Shown piece by piece: positions 35,801-53,113 of a stretch of DNA of 64,000 nucleotides. The notes below the pieces were generated by a model. That model was given only the letters and a program-made list of their open reading frames with translations, ran no database searches and was not told the origin of the DNA. Positions within the stretch are counted from its first letter, which is position 1. Every line of letters starts with the position of its first letter. Source of the DNA: Nemopilema nomurai (Eukaryota > Cnidaria > Scyphozoa > Rhizostomeae > Rhizostomatidae); NCBI GenBank assembly GCA_003864495.1, contig ML133437.1:2046001-2110000 (forward strand), read 5' to 3'. The position numbers and the translations under genes were made by a program.

Positions 35801-38800
35801 GGCAGAACTGGCCCGCGTTGCCCACTGGGCATTGGCATTGCAGAGATAAGAATGTAGGCATTGTGCACGTAGCATTATTCTGGCACGGTGACGGTGAGCA
35901 CGTGGGTAATGTCCTGCACCTCGCATCGCCAGACAAGTGCCCTGGACACTGGCACGCATACCCGTACGGCCCAAGCACACAGAACGCATTGTCAATGCAC
36001 TTACGAGACTCGTTGTTGCGACAATCGCCGTAAAAATCTTGACAAACGTAGCCACCGTAACTGTTTGGACAAATGCACTTCACTGTTCCATTAAATGTGG
36101 CACATCTCCCACCATTCTGACACGGGCATGTGATGCCTTCACAAGTAGTGCCATTGAAACCAAACGGACAAGAACAGTTGAAGGTGCCGTCTGGCAGCTC
36201 ATTACAGTTTCCATTATTCAGACAGGGGTTTGAGAAACAAGGCCCAAGCACCGTTTCACAGTTGCGTCCGCTCGTGTTTGGCTGACAGATGCATCTATAA
36301 GTACTAGATCCAAAGTCATTTTGACAACTGCCAGAGTTTCTGCAAGGATTGGGGGTGCAATAATCCAGCGCTGTTTCGCAGAGAGCACCGGTGAATTGTG
36401 AGTCGCAGGTGCAGAGAAAGCCATTTACTAAATCAGTACAGGTTCCATTGTTTAAGCAAGGATTTGATGCACATTCGTTTATATTCATTGAGCAGTTAGG
36501 CCCGGTAAAACCAGGTCGACAAATGCAGCGCGGCCTATCCAAGGCCCTGACACACGTAGCACCATTTTTGCACGGGTTTTGCGAATCACACAGATGATTC
36601 TGACACTGCTCCCCTGAAAAGGCCGGTGGGCAGGAGCACTTGTATGTCCCCGCTGTGAAGTTATTTGCGCATGTCCCGTTGTTGCAAGGGTTCGGCGAGC
36701 AGTAATCAATCACCGTTTCACAAAGTCGCCCCGTAAAGTTCCGTGGGCAAATGCAAGCAAACGAGCCTTGCAGATCAACACAAGATCCCTTGTTCAAACA
36801 TGGCGATGAGCTGCATTCGTTGATATCACTTTCACACTGACGTCCCGTGAAGCCATTTGGACAAAGGCAAGAATAGTTCCCTGGTAACTTGAGGCAAGTC
36901 GCGTTGTTCCTACAAGGTGCGACTGCGTCACATAAATGATTCTCACACCGCTGACCAGTGTATCCTCCAAGGCAACTGCAAACGTACGACAATGAGGTTA
37001 TGTTGTTGATACATGAAGCATTATTCAAGCACGGGCCACTTGCACACGAGTCCATATTCGTTTCGCATCGCACCCCTGTGAACATAGAAGGACAGTTGCA
37101 TACGTAGCCATTGACAGCGTCCGTGCATGTTCCGCGTAGACAAGGGCTGGAGGCGCACTCGTTGATATCCACTTGGCACTCAGTCCCCGTGAATCCAGCC
37201 CGGCAAATGCATCGGTATCCATGGGGCGAACGCAGACACGTGGCGCCGTTTCTACAAGGCCTTACGACATCACAAGTGTGATTCTCGCACCTAGAGCCAC
37301 GAAAACCCTCTCTGCAATAACAGCGATACCCACCGACTAGGTCTGTGCAGTTCAGTGTTCCGTTCTCACTGCATGGGCTTGACAGGCACTCGTTTATATC
37401 CTGGCCACATGTTTGCCCGGTAAAACCTTGGCGGCATGCGCAACTGTAGCCTGAAGGCGTTCTGTGGCAAGATGCCCCGTTCTGGCAAACATTCGTGTCA
37501 CAAAGATGTGTCTCGCAGGTTGCACCAGTAAAGCCATTGGCGCAGTTGCATTGATACCTGTTGATTTGATCCACACAAGTAGCGTTGTTTCGACAGGGGT
37601 TTGAGCTGCATTCATTGATATCGACGTCACAGTCCAGTCCTGTGTACCCTGGCAAGCACTGGCACGTGTATCTGTCTGGCCTCTGAATGCAAGTGGCGCC
37701 ATTTCGGCAGGGATTTGTCCTACACTTCGGTATTTCGCAGTGCAACCCAAGGTAGCCTCCTTGGCATCTACATGTGTACGCATTGACTTGATCAATGCAA
37801 GTGGCATTATAAAAACATGGATTCGAGGCACACTCGTTGATGTTAGTTTCACATCTTAGGCCCGTGTACCCTGGCAGGCAGTTGCAAGCAAAGCGGCCAA
37901 TTTCGTTGACACAAGTAGCGTTGTTGCGGCATGGCAGCGACAGACACTCGTCAATCTTTCCTTCGCAGTGCACTCCCGTGTATCCAGGTAAACAACTGCA
38001 GTTGTAATAATTCAGGTAATCGTTACACCTAGCACCATTCCTACACGGATTGGAAGCGCAGTCATTGATATTTGTCTCGCAGTTTATTCCCGTCCACCCG
38101 ATTTTACACGGGCAGTCATAACCCAGTGTGGTGTTTACATTTTCACAAACTGCATCGTTTAGACACGGCCTACTTCCACACATGTCCCTGTTTGTGTCAC
38201 ATCTTTTACCGTACCATCCCCTGCTGCAATTACAGTAAAAAGTGCCAACTTGATCCACACAAACCCCGTTGTTGCAACTGGCGCTCAGACGAACACAATC
38301 GTCTATGTTTGTGGAACAGTTCTTTCCTGTGAAGCCAGCAGCACAAGTACAAGAGTAGTCAAGCGCAGTGGGGAGATCTGTGCAAGTGGCATTGTTTTTG
38401 CAGGGCCTTGCTTGACAAGCGTTGTAGTTCACCTGGCACTGAGACCCATGCCAGCCAATGGGACATACGCACTCGTAGCTGTTAAATTTATTAATACATC
38501 GACCCCCGTTTAGGCAGGGGGTGGACAAACACTCGTTGTAATCGTCAGTACAGTTGCGCCCAGTCCAGCCAGCCAAACAGTGGCATGTGTAATTGGAGAG
38601 AAAGTCCCCCGTCTGCTCGCATGTCGCATTGTTTCTGCACGGCTTGTAATGGCATTTGTTGAGAATGTCTTCGCAGTTCTTCCCCTGGTATCCGGCTGGA
38701 CACACGCATGTGTACCCGCCAAAATTATTCACACAAAGCCCCCCGTGCTGGCAAGGGCTGGGTATGCATCTGTTGACTAGATTCTCGCATAGTCTCCCTG

Positions 38801-40247
38801 TGTATTCGCTGCGGCAGACGCATGAAAAGTTACCAGGGCTGTTGATACAGCCGCTGGACCCTGAGGCGGAGCACGGATTACTCAAACACTCATTGACGTC
38901 AGATTGACAACGAGGCCCGGTATAGCCACTTGAACAACGGCAGCTGTAGCCTCCAACCAGATCCGTACATACACCACCGTGGAGACAGGGATCTGAGGCG
39001 CAATCATTGTATAGATCGGTTTCGCAAAGCGGTCCCGTAACATTGACTGGACACAAGCAACTAAAGCTTCCCGGCGTGTTAACGCATGTTGCGTTGTTGC
39101 GACATGGCACCGCGCGGCACTCATTCACGTCGATTTGACAGAAGTTGCCCGTCCAATTTCCATTGCAATTGCACCTGTACCCGTTCACCAAGTCCAAACA
39201 AGTCGCGTTGTTCGTGCAGTTGTTGTTGATGCAGTCATCTATGTTGACCTCGCAATTTCTGCCTGTGTAACCGGGCCGACAATTGCACGAGTAGTTCTTC
39301 TGCAGGATAAGGTTACTGCATGTAGCGTTGTTCAAACAAGGCATTGGGTCGCAGTAATCCACCCGCGACTCGCAGCGCCTGCCCGTGAAATGCGGACTGC
39401 AGCTGCAAGTGAAGTTGCGCTTCAACCCGGCGACTACGTCAGAACAGTTACCGGCATTGAGACAAGGGCTAGAAGAACACGCGTCGTACTCACCGCATCC
39501 GGTTCCGTTATATCCCGGGCAGCACGCGCACTTTGCCGCAGTCTCGTTGGCACCGGCAATGCAAATTCCAGCACCGGAGCAGACCGAGTCTCCAATAGTC
39601 GGACAGTGCGGGACCTTCACGCTAATCCTGATTCGCAAACCCAAACTGCAAGTAAGAAAGTTATTAGCTTCGCCCGCCAAATAGAAAACACCCGCGCCAT
39701 AACGGGTTGAGTTCAAAACTGTGGTTCCGGAATGTGTAATGTTAGCGATTAGCTTGCTTGAATTTCTCGGAATGTCACAGTTAAGGAATTGTGTTGAAGA
39801 GACATTATACAACTGCCAGTATCTTGAGGACACACTTGTCAAACTCTGGTCCAATCTCAAGGTTACTGACTGTCCCAGCAAAATACTTATCGGTCTTTGT
39901 TGCACGGGAACCAGTTGCTCAGATGAGCCACCATAACAGTCTTTGTGTCTGTGACAAACCTCACGGTCGCTGACGCCCAAGTTTATCAAATTCGGATGTG
40001 CATGTGGCTTGCATGCAACAAGTCTTGCGTTAGGGCATGTCAGGCTGCAATTTGTCACATTTAGAGTTTGCGAAGATACATTTCTTGGTAGAAGACTGCA
40101 CGACAACAATATTAAAATCCATGAGGAAACGTCTTGGGAAAAAATCCGCAAGAAAGCAATGCTTGTTAATGAAACAGCTTCGCTGTAGTACTCAAAGTAA
40201 GTTTTTGCGCGACAGGTGACAGTTCTGAGCTGCTTTTTTGATCCCAT
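23836..40247 (-). CDS. EYS: Eyes-shut/spacemaker-like secreted protein: about 45 EGF repeats, mucin-like regions, 4 laminin-G domains; 15 exons
   Basis: Exons (high to low): 40247-32138, 31829-31553, 31176-30947, 30558-30292, 29968-29780, 29170-28673, 28398-28225, 27850-27664, 27219-26925, 26345-26162, 25589-25520, 25149-25015, 24677-24594, 24470-24361, 23984-23836. The summed frame is closed: 3,652 aa. Order (approximate residues): hydrophobic segment (about 43-55), a weakly Ig-like region, EGF 1-34 (215-1521), Ser/Thr-rich I (1522-2195), EGF 35-39, Ser/Thr-rich II (2388-2662), EGF 40, LamG1, EGF 41-42, LamG2, EGF 43-44, LamG3, EGF 45, LamG4. It ends in VRACS with no transmembrane or GPI segment. 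This order (EGF array, Ser/Thr-rich linker, alternating LamG/EGF, no membrane anchor) fits EYS; Crumbs has a membrane helix and PDZ-binding tail. EYS is an extracellular matrix protein around photoreceptors and other sensory cells, and its LamG domains bind dystroglycan glycans. Many EGFs are calcium-binding (DVNEC/DINEC). The symbol is a family-level call. Confidence 0.85.
24766..24782 (+). repeat. 17-base G homopolymer in an intron
   Basis: An uninterrupted G run on the + strand (C run on the coding strand) lies in the intron between exons 12 and 13 of the Eyes-shut-like gene. Confidence 0.9.
25613..25797 (+). repeat. ATAAATCA-type microsatellite, about 180 bp
   Basis: Units of cataaat and cacaat/cataat alternate irregularly (cataaatcacaat, cataaatcat). 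It lies immediately upstream of exon 11 in the intron between exons 10 and 11 of the Eyes-shut-like gene, starting only about 25 bases from the splice acceptor. Confidence 0.9.
29463..29562. repeat. Nested inverted repeat, possible small MITE
   Basis: A perfect 10-bp inverted pair (gccggccctt at 29507-29516, aagggccggc at 29541-29550) sits inside an outer imperfect pair (ggccttaattccgc at 29463-29476, gcggaactagggcc at 29549-29562, 12 of 14 matching). It is GC-rich in an AT-rich intron (between exons 5 and 6). The palindromic design suggests a small foldback element or an old MITE remnant. Target-site duplication is not established. Confidence 0.5.
30783..30880 (+). repeat. 33-bp tandem repeat, 3 copies, intronic
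   Basis: The unit begins cattctagtgtttgaagc and continues through actttaggacagcct. Copies start at 30783, 30816 and 30849; the third lacks one base and carries a substitution. It lies in the intron between exons 3 and 4 of the Eyes-shut-like gene. Confidence 0.9.
31267..31281 (+). repeat. 15-base G homopolymer in an intron
   Basis: An uninterrupted G run on + lies in the intron between exons 2 and 3 of the Eyes-shut-like gene, about 90 bases upstream of exon 3 in the direction of transcription. Confidence 0.9.
33981..34179 (-). repeat. In-frame 21-bp minisatellite coding for GFASSSS repeats
   Basis: About nine units of 21 bp encode the heptapeptide GF(A/G/E)SSSS within Ser/Thr-rich region I of the Eyes-shut-like protein. 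The unit length is a multiple of three, so copy-number change would not break the frame. The only open frames on the + strand here are shadows of this repeat. Confidence 0.9.
34930..35170 (-). repeat. In-frame degenerate repeat coding for SSIAAVSRM-like units
   Basis: On the coding strand, units of about 30-36 bp encode variants of MSSIAAVS(R/S)(M/L)S. Two neighbouring units around 34965-35020 are nearly identical. It is the second repetitive patch in Ser/Thr-rich region I of the Eyes-shut-like protein and is consistent with expansion of a mucin-like stalk. Confidence 0.7.
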
Positions 40248-43200
40248 GATTTCTTGTTGGCCGCAAGAAACCACAATGTTTGACCTGTGTTTGGAAAAAG
40301 GTGATTTTAAAATGACTTCTTAGCAATAATCAGTACTTTATATTATTAGAGTGCAAAACTAGCACTGAGGTTCAACTTAATTGAGCAAGCCTCAGTAATT
40401 CCAGTACATGTGCTTCACTCGAGGACAAAAAATTTTTATAATAATATTGCAAGTGTGCCTTGGCCAGTTGAGACCTGATTTCCAACAGATATACTTGACA
40501 AACATTATAAGCACAATTTTTTACCAATACCTATTTGCCAATGGCAAAATCAACAGTTGCATTTCTCATTTGGAGAAACTCTAATAGACTTGAAAAAAGA
40601 GGCCATATCATACACTTCGTCATCATTTGAAAAAGTTTTAAAGATGCACAAAGTTAAAGATCAATAAAGCTATGACTTAAAACTATTCTTCCTGTACAAT
40701 CAACTGAAGGGATATACACTAATCAAACTGCTTTTCTAAAGTAATTTAAAGCAGAGTGTCATAGAACTTTTATGTAGCTGTTCAAAAACTGATGTCATGA
40801 AGACATGATTTGAACAAGTACAAACATTCTGCAGACTGTTTTTAATACTTTAATTTGATATATTTCATATATGCAAAAAACAAATGTTGGTAAGAAAAAT
40901 AAAGTACAACTGAATGAAGATGACTTCCCTAGATATGAATTTGCTTACTCTTTTGGAATATGCAGAGTTTGGGTTTTGATTGAGCACAATAAAAAATTAT
41001 GTGTAACAATAAATATATAGGTAACAAACACCGATATTTTCTGCAAACCATTCTTCAGAAGAATCCAGACACATTGAGAAGCAAAGATATGAAAAGCAAA
41101 AAAAGGAACATAACCAAAGTAACCAAGCATAATGAGTTCTGAAGGAAACAATGACCAAGCCTTTTTAGGTGATGGAAAGTTGAAAGCAGGGGTGAAAAAA
41201 ATGGTGGAAAACTTCGAAAAGATCACTAGAAATATCTGATAAACGGAAGGGTACACCTAGGATTGGTTTCTTGGCATTTGAACTAAAATGCCAAAGACAC
41301 CAGTTTTTTTTAAAGTGATGCATGATTGGAGTCCAGTAAATCAGGACAGGTTATGAGAAGAAAATCTATGCCTTTTATTTGTGGCAAAGGAGAAAATGTT
41401 ACGAGCAGTTGAACTGGAAACCAGAATGGTTCAGTTGATGTTTTGGTTAGACTAGAAGATGAATCAGTGGTATTACGTTGAGCATTGGCTGCTAGAGGGA
41501 CAACACGATGAAAAACGTAGAGCACAACAAAGTCATCAGCATATCAGTTGGCTGAGAATGTTCTAGAGAGGAGTCTCCACTAATACAAGAGGAGGTTCTA
41601 GAGAGAAATCTGATCAGAAGTCACCACCAGTACTGCAGTTGCCATTAGTGAATGCTACAGAAAGTAGAAAACCAGTAAAAATTGAACGAAACTCGACATC
41701 AAATCAGGAAAGCTTAGCATTACTTCCTTGCAAGGGGTAGAATCTATGCTGTACTAAAAATTCCTTAAACCTAGATTGACCCAGAGTGCTCTGCTGCTAC
41801 ATCTGTCGGGAAATTATCTGAATAACCACTGATGTAAACAAGTGCTGATAAAGGATCTGGTTTGAGAAAAACAAAGTAATGAACAGCACAGATTAGTGTT
41901 AACCTTCAGTTTTCGGTATTTTGCTTTCATTACACACAGCCGTAAACTTTGAATCAAAGTAACTTAGTGCAACACATTTGATATCGAATTGGCTAAGCTG
42001 ATTTCTTAAAGCCTGAAGTAAAAAATAAAGTCGTAACGGTCAGTTTAATTAAACATAACGGAAAATTTACGAATTTACGAAGATTCATCTAATCTTCCCT
42101 ACGAGTCCTAATGCAGAATGTGAGTTAGTGTTGTTTCTGCAGCTCGGTTTGTCTCAGAACTGGCCTAAATCAGATTCTAATTCAGCCAAAGAACGACATG
42201 ATAATATCCTATCAGGTGAGAAGAGTCGGCTGTGAGGGACAAAAATTTAAATAGTACTGCATACCGTTATTGGAACTTTGTCATTTCCATCAAATGATCT
42301 GCTTAGATTTCCTTTTCATGATCCTTGCAATTTTATCCAACAATATTGATGACCAAAGATCAAACGAGGCAGTGGAATAAGGGCGGTAAACAAGGAAACA
42401 AAAGAGAGTTTCAAATCCACCAATCGCGTGGCAGAATTCCGAACATATGCAAGTGTGGGTTAAAGATGGTGGTCAGTGCCTCGTTTCCTAGCAACGCACG
42501 AAAACAATGAGTCATTGTTGACACACTGAGCAGGTCTTTCTCCAGCAAGAAAATCGGCCACCATGTTTTTGAAAAGAGGAAGCTAGGAAACCGTGAAATG
42601 TGCAATCTTTCTCAGATATTCAGAACCAAATCCAGTACCTTTCGAGCTGCCCAAAAATTTCAGGCTATCGCCTATACTTCTCTCGCGACTTAAAAACTCA
42701 ATCTTATGGTAACGAAAAACTGGCCCCCACCATGGTATGAGTCATTAATTCACTGCGCAAATTGTTTTCAAGCAAAGTTTTTTCGGCATCACCTTAACTC
42801 GATGGAAATTCGGTCAAATTTGCTTCCTGGTAGTTTGATTGGCAGTGAATATCAAAAATGCTCTTGGCTAATGAACCGCCACTACCTTAAAGTTACTGAC
42901 CTTCCCTGATAACGTTCCTTATTCACGTTTTCACTGTCCAAAATTGTCCAATCCAGCTTCAAGTAGAAGGTATTGGGAGGCCAAGTTATAATTTGTCAAT
43001 ATTTGGTTGGACTCAAAACGACCTTACCATAAGACTTTACTCTCTTCAACGGGGTTTTAAATATAAAGTACAATTGTTACTTGTTTGCTATAATATTTTG
43101 CTAAGCCATATGCAAGCGTGCAAGGCGGTATGATGTAAACAGAATAAAGGGTGTTTCCAAAGTTTTTTCTTGGTAGCATCTTATTTGACCCACGATTGGC

Positions 43201-44268
43201 AAGCCAGGTTTTTCTCGGTGATGATACAAAGTGCTTCTCTGGTTTGTGATCTGATAAAATTACCAGCCGTTAATTTTACTAAAATAGTAAGATAACCAGC
43301 CGGTAAAATTACTAAAACGATTAAGCATGCTTCTTGATTAACGTAGAGTCGAGTTGCATCTAGCTTCCTTGTAAATAGCAAGAAACAGTTTTTTCATATT
43401 ATAAGTACTTTTTCGGCATTTGTTCACAAAGCTTCCTTGTCCCCGAAAATTTAACAACTAAAGAGAAAAATCAAATTTGGAAATGATTATTTCTCACCCC
43501 GATTTCTTCTGAATTTTGGACAATGCAGCTGAAGCACCATAAAAAGTATACAAGACCTTTGTCGCCTTGCAAAACTGATTCACCAAAGTCTAAGACAAAA
43601 GTTTGTCACTTGCACTCTCAAAAAGATTTGATCGCATCAAATTTTAATAACGAACAGAGTATTCCATTTATTCAATATAATAGCCTAATCCTATACAGTC
43701 GCTATCACATAATGTTGCGAATATTTCACCCTGGAGAGTTCAACAAAATAGATAAGGTAACACTGATATTATAGAAGCGAACCGGCTTTCATTCTCTTCA
43801 CTGAAGATAAAGGAGATAAGGAAGTGCATGGTCAATCATAAATATCTTTTGGCCGACGAAAAAGCTTCCCGTAACTAAATTACAAAACAAAGCCAAACTT
43901 TAAAATTCAAGAGCTCGTAAGACAAACAAATTAATTCTGCAAAACCGATCTGTTAATCGTGTTTCTTGAATAGAATAATATTAGATTCGTCAGGGATTCT
44001 ACAAAAATGCTTTGCATTCAAATTAAATACATCATAGCTTAGTTTTTGATAAAGCAATTTGCATCTTGGAATATTATTCTAATTTCAAAACGGTAGTCAG
44101 CCTATCAACATACACAAATTGTTTAAGCCAAAAATTTAGATATCAAGCAATTAAAGCAAGCAATGCTATTCAAAATTGTTGACTCAAAGAGTGGAGCATC
44201 TAACATTATAAAAGTTCGACCAAGAATAAAGGGTGTGTGCCTTGATATCACATGACATGAATCAAGAC
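40248..44268. other. About 4 kb without a supported gene, upstream of the Eyes-shut-like gene
   Basis: It probably contains the Eyes-shut-like promoter and 5' non-coding or signal-peptide exon(s), and the BOLA1 3' UTR. Open frames on both strands are short, and none was joined into a convincing gene. The minus-strand frame at 41310-41525 is the most protein-like but has no recognisable family. A small repeated motif (ccagccg followed by taa and ttac) occurs around 43261-43315. Confidence 0.4.
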
Positions 44269-45954
44269 TCATCGTTTGCTGCCACCCATGCATGAAGGAG
44301 AAGCAGGAACCTTTTGGCCGCTACTCTCCCATTGCTCTGGTGTCTTGGCCTATGCAGGTAAAAAAGGTCCAAAGAACATACAAAGAAGTAAGCAACAGTA
44401 GACACATGGAACATAAATCAGTCATGATTAAGAAACAAGGTTTTGCATTTAAAAAAGTTCCAGCTGGTGATTGGCACCAGAGTAAAAATGGTCAACAACA
44501 GAAGAATCAAACAAAATTAGGGAAAGAAAACAGATCTCGGAAAAAATGCCTAGTGAAGATACATTAGCATATAAGATCCTATTTATGAAAAATTAATTAT
44601 TGTTGATCCACCCAAGTTGTGACGACTCAGAGAAATTCTAATCACCTGAATTGATAATGCATGAACTCCTGATTCCAGTTCATCTTTAAGTGTTTCATTG
44701 ACCAAACGGTGTCGCTTCAAAAAGAGGTCATTGATGAGAATGCAAAAAGAGTGAAGTTCCAAAACAAATAAAGCTTCAATGAAAACATTTCTTTGTTAAA
44801 CTGATAAATTTGTTAAAGTGATACTGTCTTTTTTGCATCCCATTCATCTGGCTGAGTGCAATTACTGATAATTTTCCTGTCATCTTTAAAAAATGACAAG
44901 TACAAAACCAATTGAGGCTTCTTGCAAGAAAGATATAAGCAACATACCTGTATTAAAGGCTTGTCAGAAAACACATCAGAAACTACAATTACTTTAAAAT
45001 GTGTCTCTGACCCTGAAAAACAGAAAAAAATACAGGTAGGTGGCCCAAGTGCAATGGTATTGTAGAAATCAGGACATTTATCAAAACAACAAACTTTTAG
45101 TGGTGAGAAGTTTATTTTGACTTTAATAATTTCATAAAAGATCATTTGTCTCTAATTTCATGTTTTTAAAGAGATGATTGCCAAAATTTCAAAGAATGTT
45201 GAATCGGCAGAAAAACATATAAGTTCATGATTAGAAACATCAACTAGAAAAATGTGCTATTACCTTTTGGTACATTATGCATGTAACTCTCATTGATAAC
45301 ATTCAAATACTGGGGCTGTTGAAAGAATATATGGAAATTGTTGTAATTTGTACACCATGATTGACAAATTTTTAAAAAAGAGCCTAATACTATTTACAAC
45401 CAGATTGGTTATCATATCTTATGCTTAGGGCTAAGGGCAAGTCTTAGGCTTCACTTTTGCATCTTATTAGCTAAAAAGCAACACAATACTACACATTTTG
45501 GATTACATATTATGCCAATAGATACCCAATACAGCATACAACAGACAATAAAAAAGCACTAGAGACAGCTGCTTTTAAGTATAGATGGATGGCTAAGGTA
45601 CGAGGATGGCTCGGCTGTTAGAGGCACTGACTATGGACCAAAGATAGAGATCAAGAGGTGTGGTCACGTCGAGAGGAAGGACAAGGACACTGCTTGATAA
45701 GCTTTGAGCTTCTCTGTGCCCTAAAATCTACCTTCGGATGCTAGGTAGAAATGAATACAAAATACAAAATACTTAGTACATATAATAATAATAATTAAAA
45801 CAGAAGAAAAGTCTCAAAAGCAAAAGAAACAAGAATGCAAATTACAGGCTTATTGTCATGTTTTCAAGCCCATGAAATAAGAATAGGATGAAATCACCTT
45901 GAACATTTCTGTTAGCTTCCTTGTTATCATTTGTGATAAAATACCTCCAGACAT
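44269..45954 (-). CDS. BOLA1: BolA-like protein 1, 5 exons
   Basis: Exons (high to low): 45954-45898, 45315-45264, 45012-44948, 44714-44646, 44349-44269; all GT-AG; product 107 aa. The BolA fold is clear: LNVINESYMHNVPKGSETHF, KVIVVSDVFSDKPLIQ, RHRLVNETLKDEL, then GVHALSIQAKTPEQW and a C-terminal PSCMGGSKR. The HALxIQ...TPxQW and GSETHF segments match BOLA1 more closely than BOLA2 or BOLA3. BOLA1 works with monothiol glutaredoxin (GLRX5) in handling [2Fe-2S] clusters in mitochondria; the conserved His in RHRLV is a cluster ligand in such complexes. The start is the first ATG after an in-frame TGA. The N-terminus (MSGGILSQMITRKLTEMFK) is short, with only a weak import-like amphipathic look. 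Intron 1 contains a SINE copy. It is head-to-head with macroH2A, 1 kb away. Confidence 0.94.
45598..45763 (+). mobile_element. tRNA-derived SINE, copy 2 (inside BOLA1 intron 1)
   Basis: It aligns with 17512-17703 in two blocks. The head carries an A-box-like TGGCTCGGCTG. The body runs from GAGGTGTGGTCACG through GGACACTGCTTGATAA to ATGCTAGGTAGAAATGAA, and ends in tacaaaataca repeats. Relative to copy 1 it has lost about 30 bases, including the B-box, so it is probably a dead copy. It sits in the opposite orientation to BOLA1. Confidence 0.75.
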
Positions 45955-46954
45955 TTTTCATGGATTATTTATGCCAAAATGTCCACTGGTCCTGCTGAGG
46001 AGCTGATCTATAAAAAGTTGATAAAGTTTAAGTTGGGTCAGTAATGATGCTGCACTTATATCAAATATACATTCTTATTAAATTCAGAATGCTAACATTG
46101 GATTGCAGGATCCTGCATCCATGAAAAACATGTTACGTTTGAAGCTCATACATGCCATCACTCCCAGATATTGTGGGAGTCTCCCAATATTTTGACTCTA
46201 TAATGACATCCCACCCATTATTATCATGTCAGACAAAAATTCCCAGAGTTTCTGAATTTCTTACTCTTTAAGCTTTGGGCTACTTGCAAATTTTTGATTC
46301 AGGCCAGGTACTATTAATAACAGTTTGACAATGCTCCATCAATCTCATATGAGAATGTTGGCATGTATGGGCAGTGGGATACAAGAACCGTCATTCTCTC
46401 TGTCTGTCACCCTATCGTTATCTTTTTTGATAGATGAGATGTTTTACCTCGCACACTGCCAGATTAATCGTTACGTTAATAACTCTTTCTGCATAAATCA
46501 TTACTTTGATATCCAACGTTCTTAAAATATTAATCGAATTAGATAAACTAAGTATGCGTAACTTTTTAAAAATTTAATTAAAATATAACAATACATGGAG
46601 GAAATGTGGAACCGATTCCTTAGAAAACCTCAATTATTGAAAAACAATCTAGCGTTTTCCTCTCGATTTCTTATATTCCAACGCCAAAATAAGCAGCTTT
46701 TGCTGCATTCAAAAACGTTCCTTACTTTTGATCAGAACTTTGTTATTACTAGAGCACTCTCAATCCAACATGGCTTTGAAGTTTAAACTGCTAGGCTGTT
46801 TTTATTGGCTGGCTCCGTTTCTGGAAGCGAGGCAGTGCTCTCCAGAGGGACCTCTACACCTGTCTTCCCTCAACCGTGAACAATCGACACTCTCTCATAA
46901 ACGGGCGAGTGGGGCAAGCAAACTTGTATTTAACTATTAAATCACGCTAGCAGC
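45955..46954. promoter_or_regulatory. Divergent intergenic region between BOLA1 and macroH2A
   Basis: One kilobase separates the two start codons. It must contain both promoters and 5' UTRs. The last 170 bases before macroH2A are less AT-rich. No TATA or histone-type 3' signals are seen, and no separate gene is supported. Confidence 0.4.

Positions 46955-53113
<6,159 letters not shown>

Noticed and set aside
23836..40247. Calling the EGF/LamG giant Crumbs or Notch
   Set aside because: There is no transmembrane helix or cytoplasmic tail (ERLI or ankyrin) before the TAA at 23836; LamG domains exclude Notch; the Ser/Thr-rich linkers and terminal LamG fit EYS better.
40248..40274. Extending the Eyes-shut-like start to 40274
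   Set aside because: The codon at 40274-40272 is GTG, not ATG. Nuclear animal genes rarely start at GTG; the first ATG in frame is at 40247.
41310..41525. Minus-strand 71-codon frame as an exon of an unrecognised gene
   Set aside because: Somewhat protein-like, but no family, no convincing splice partners and no start context.
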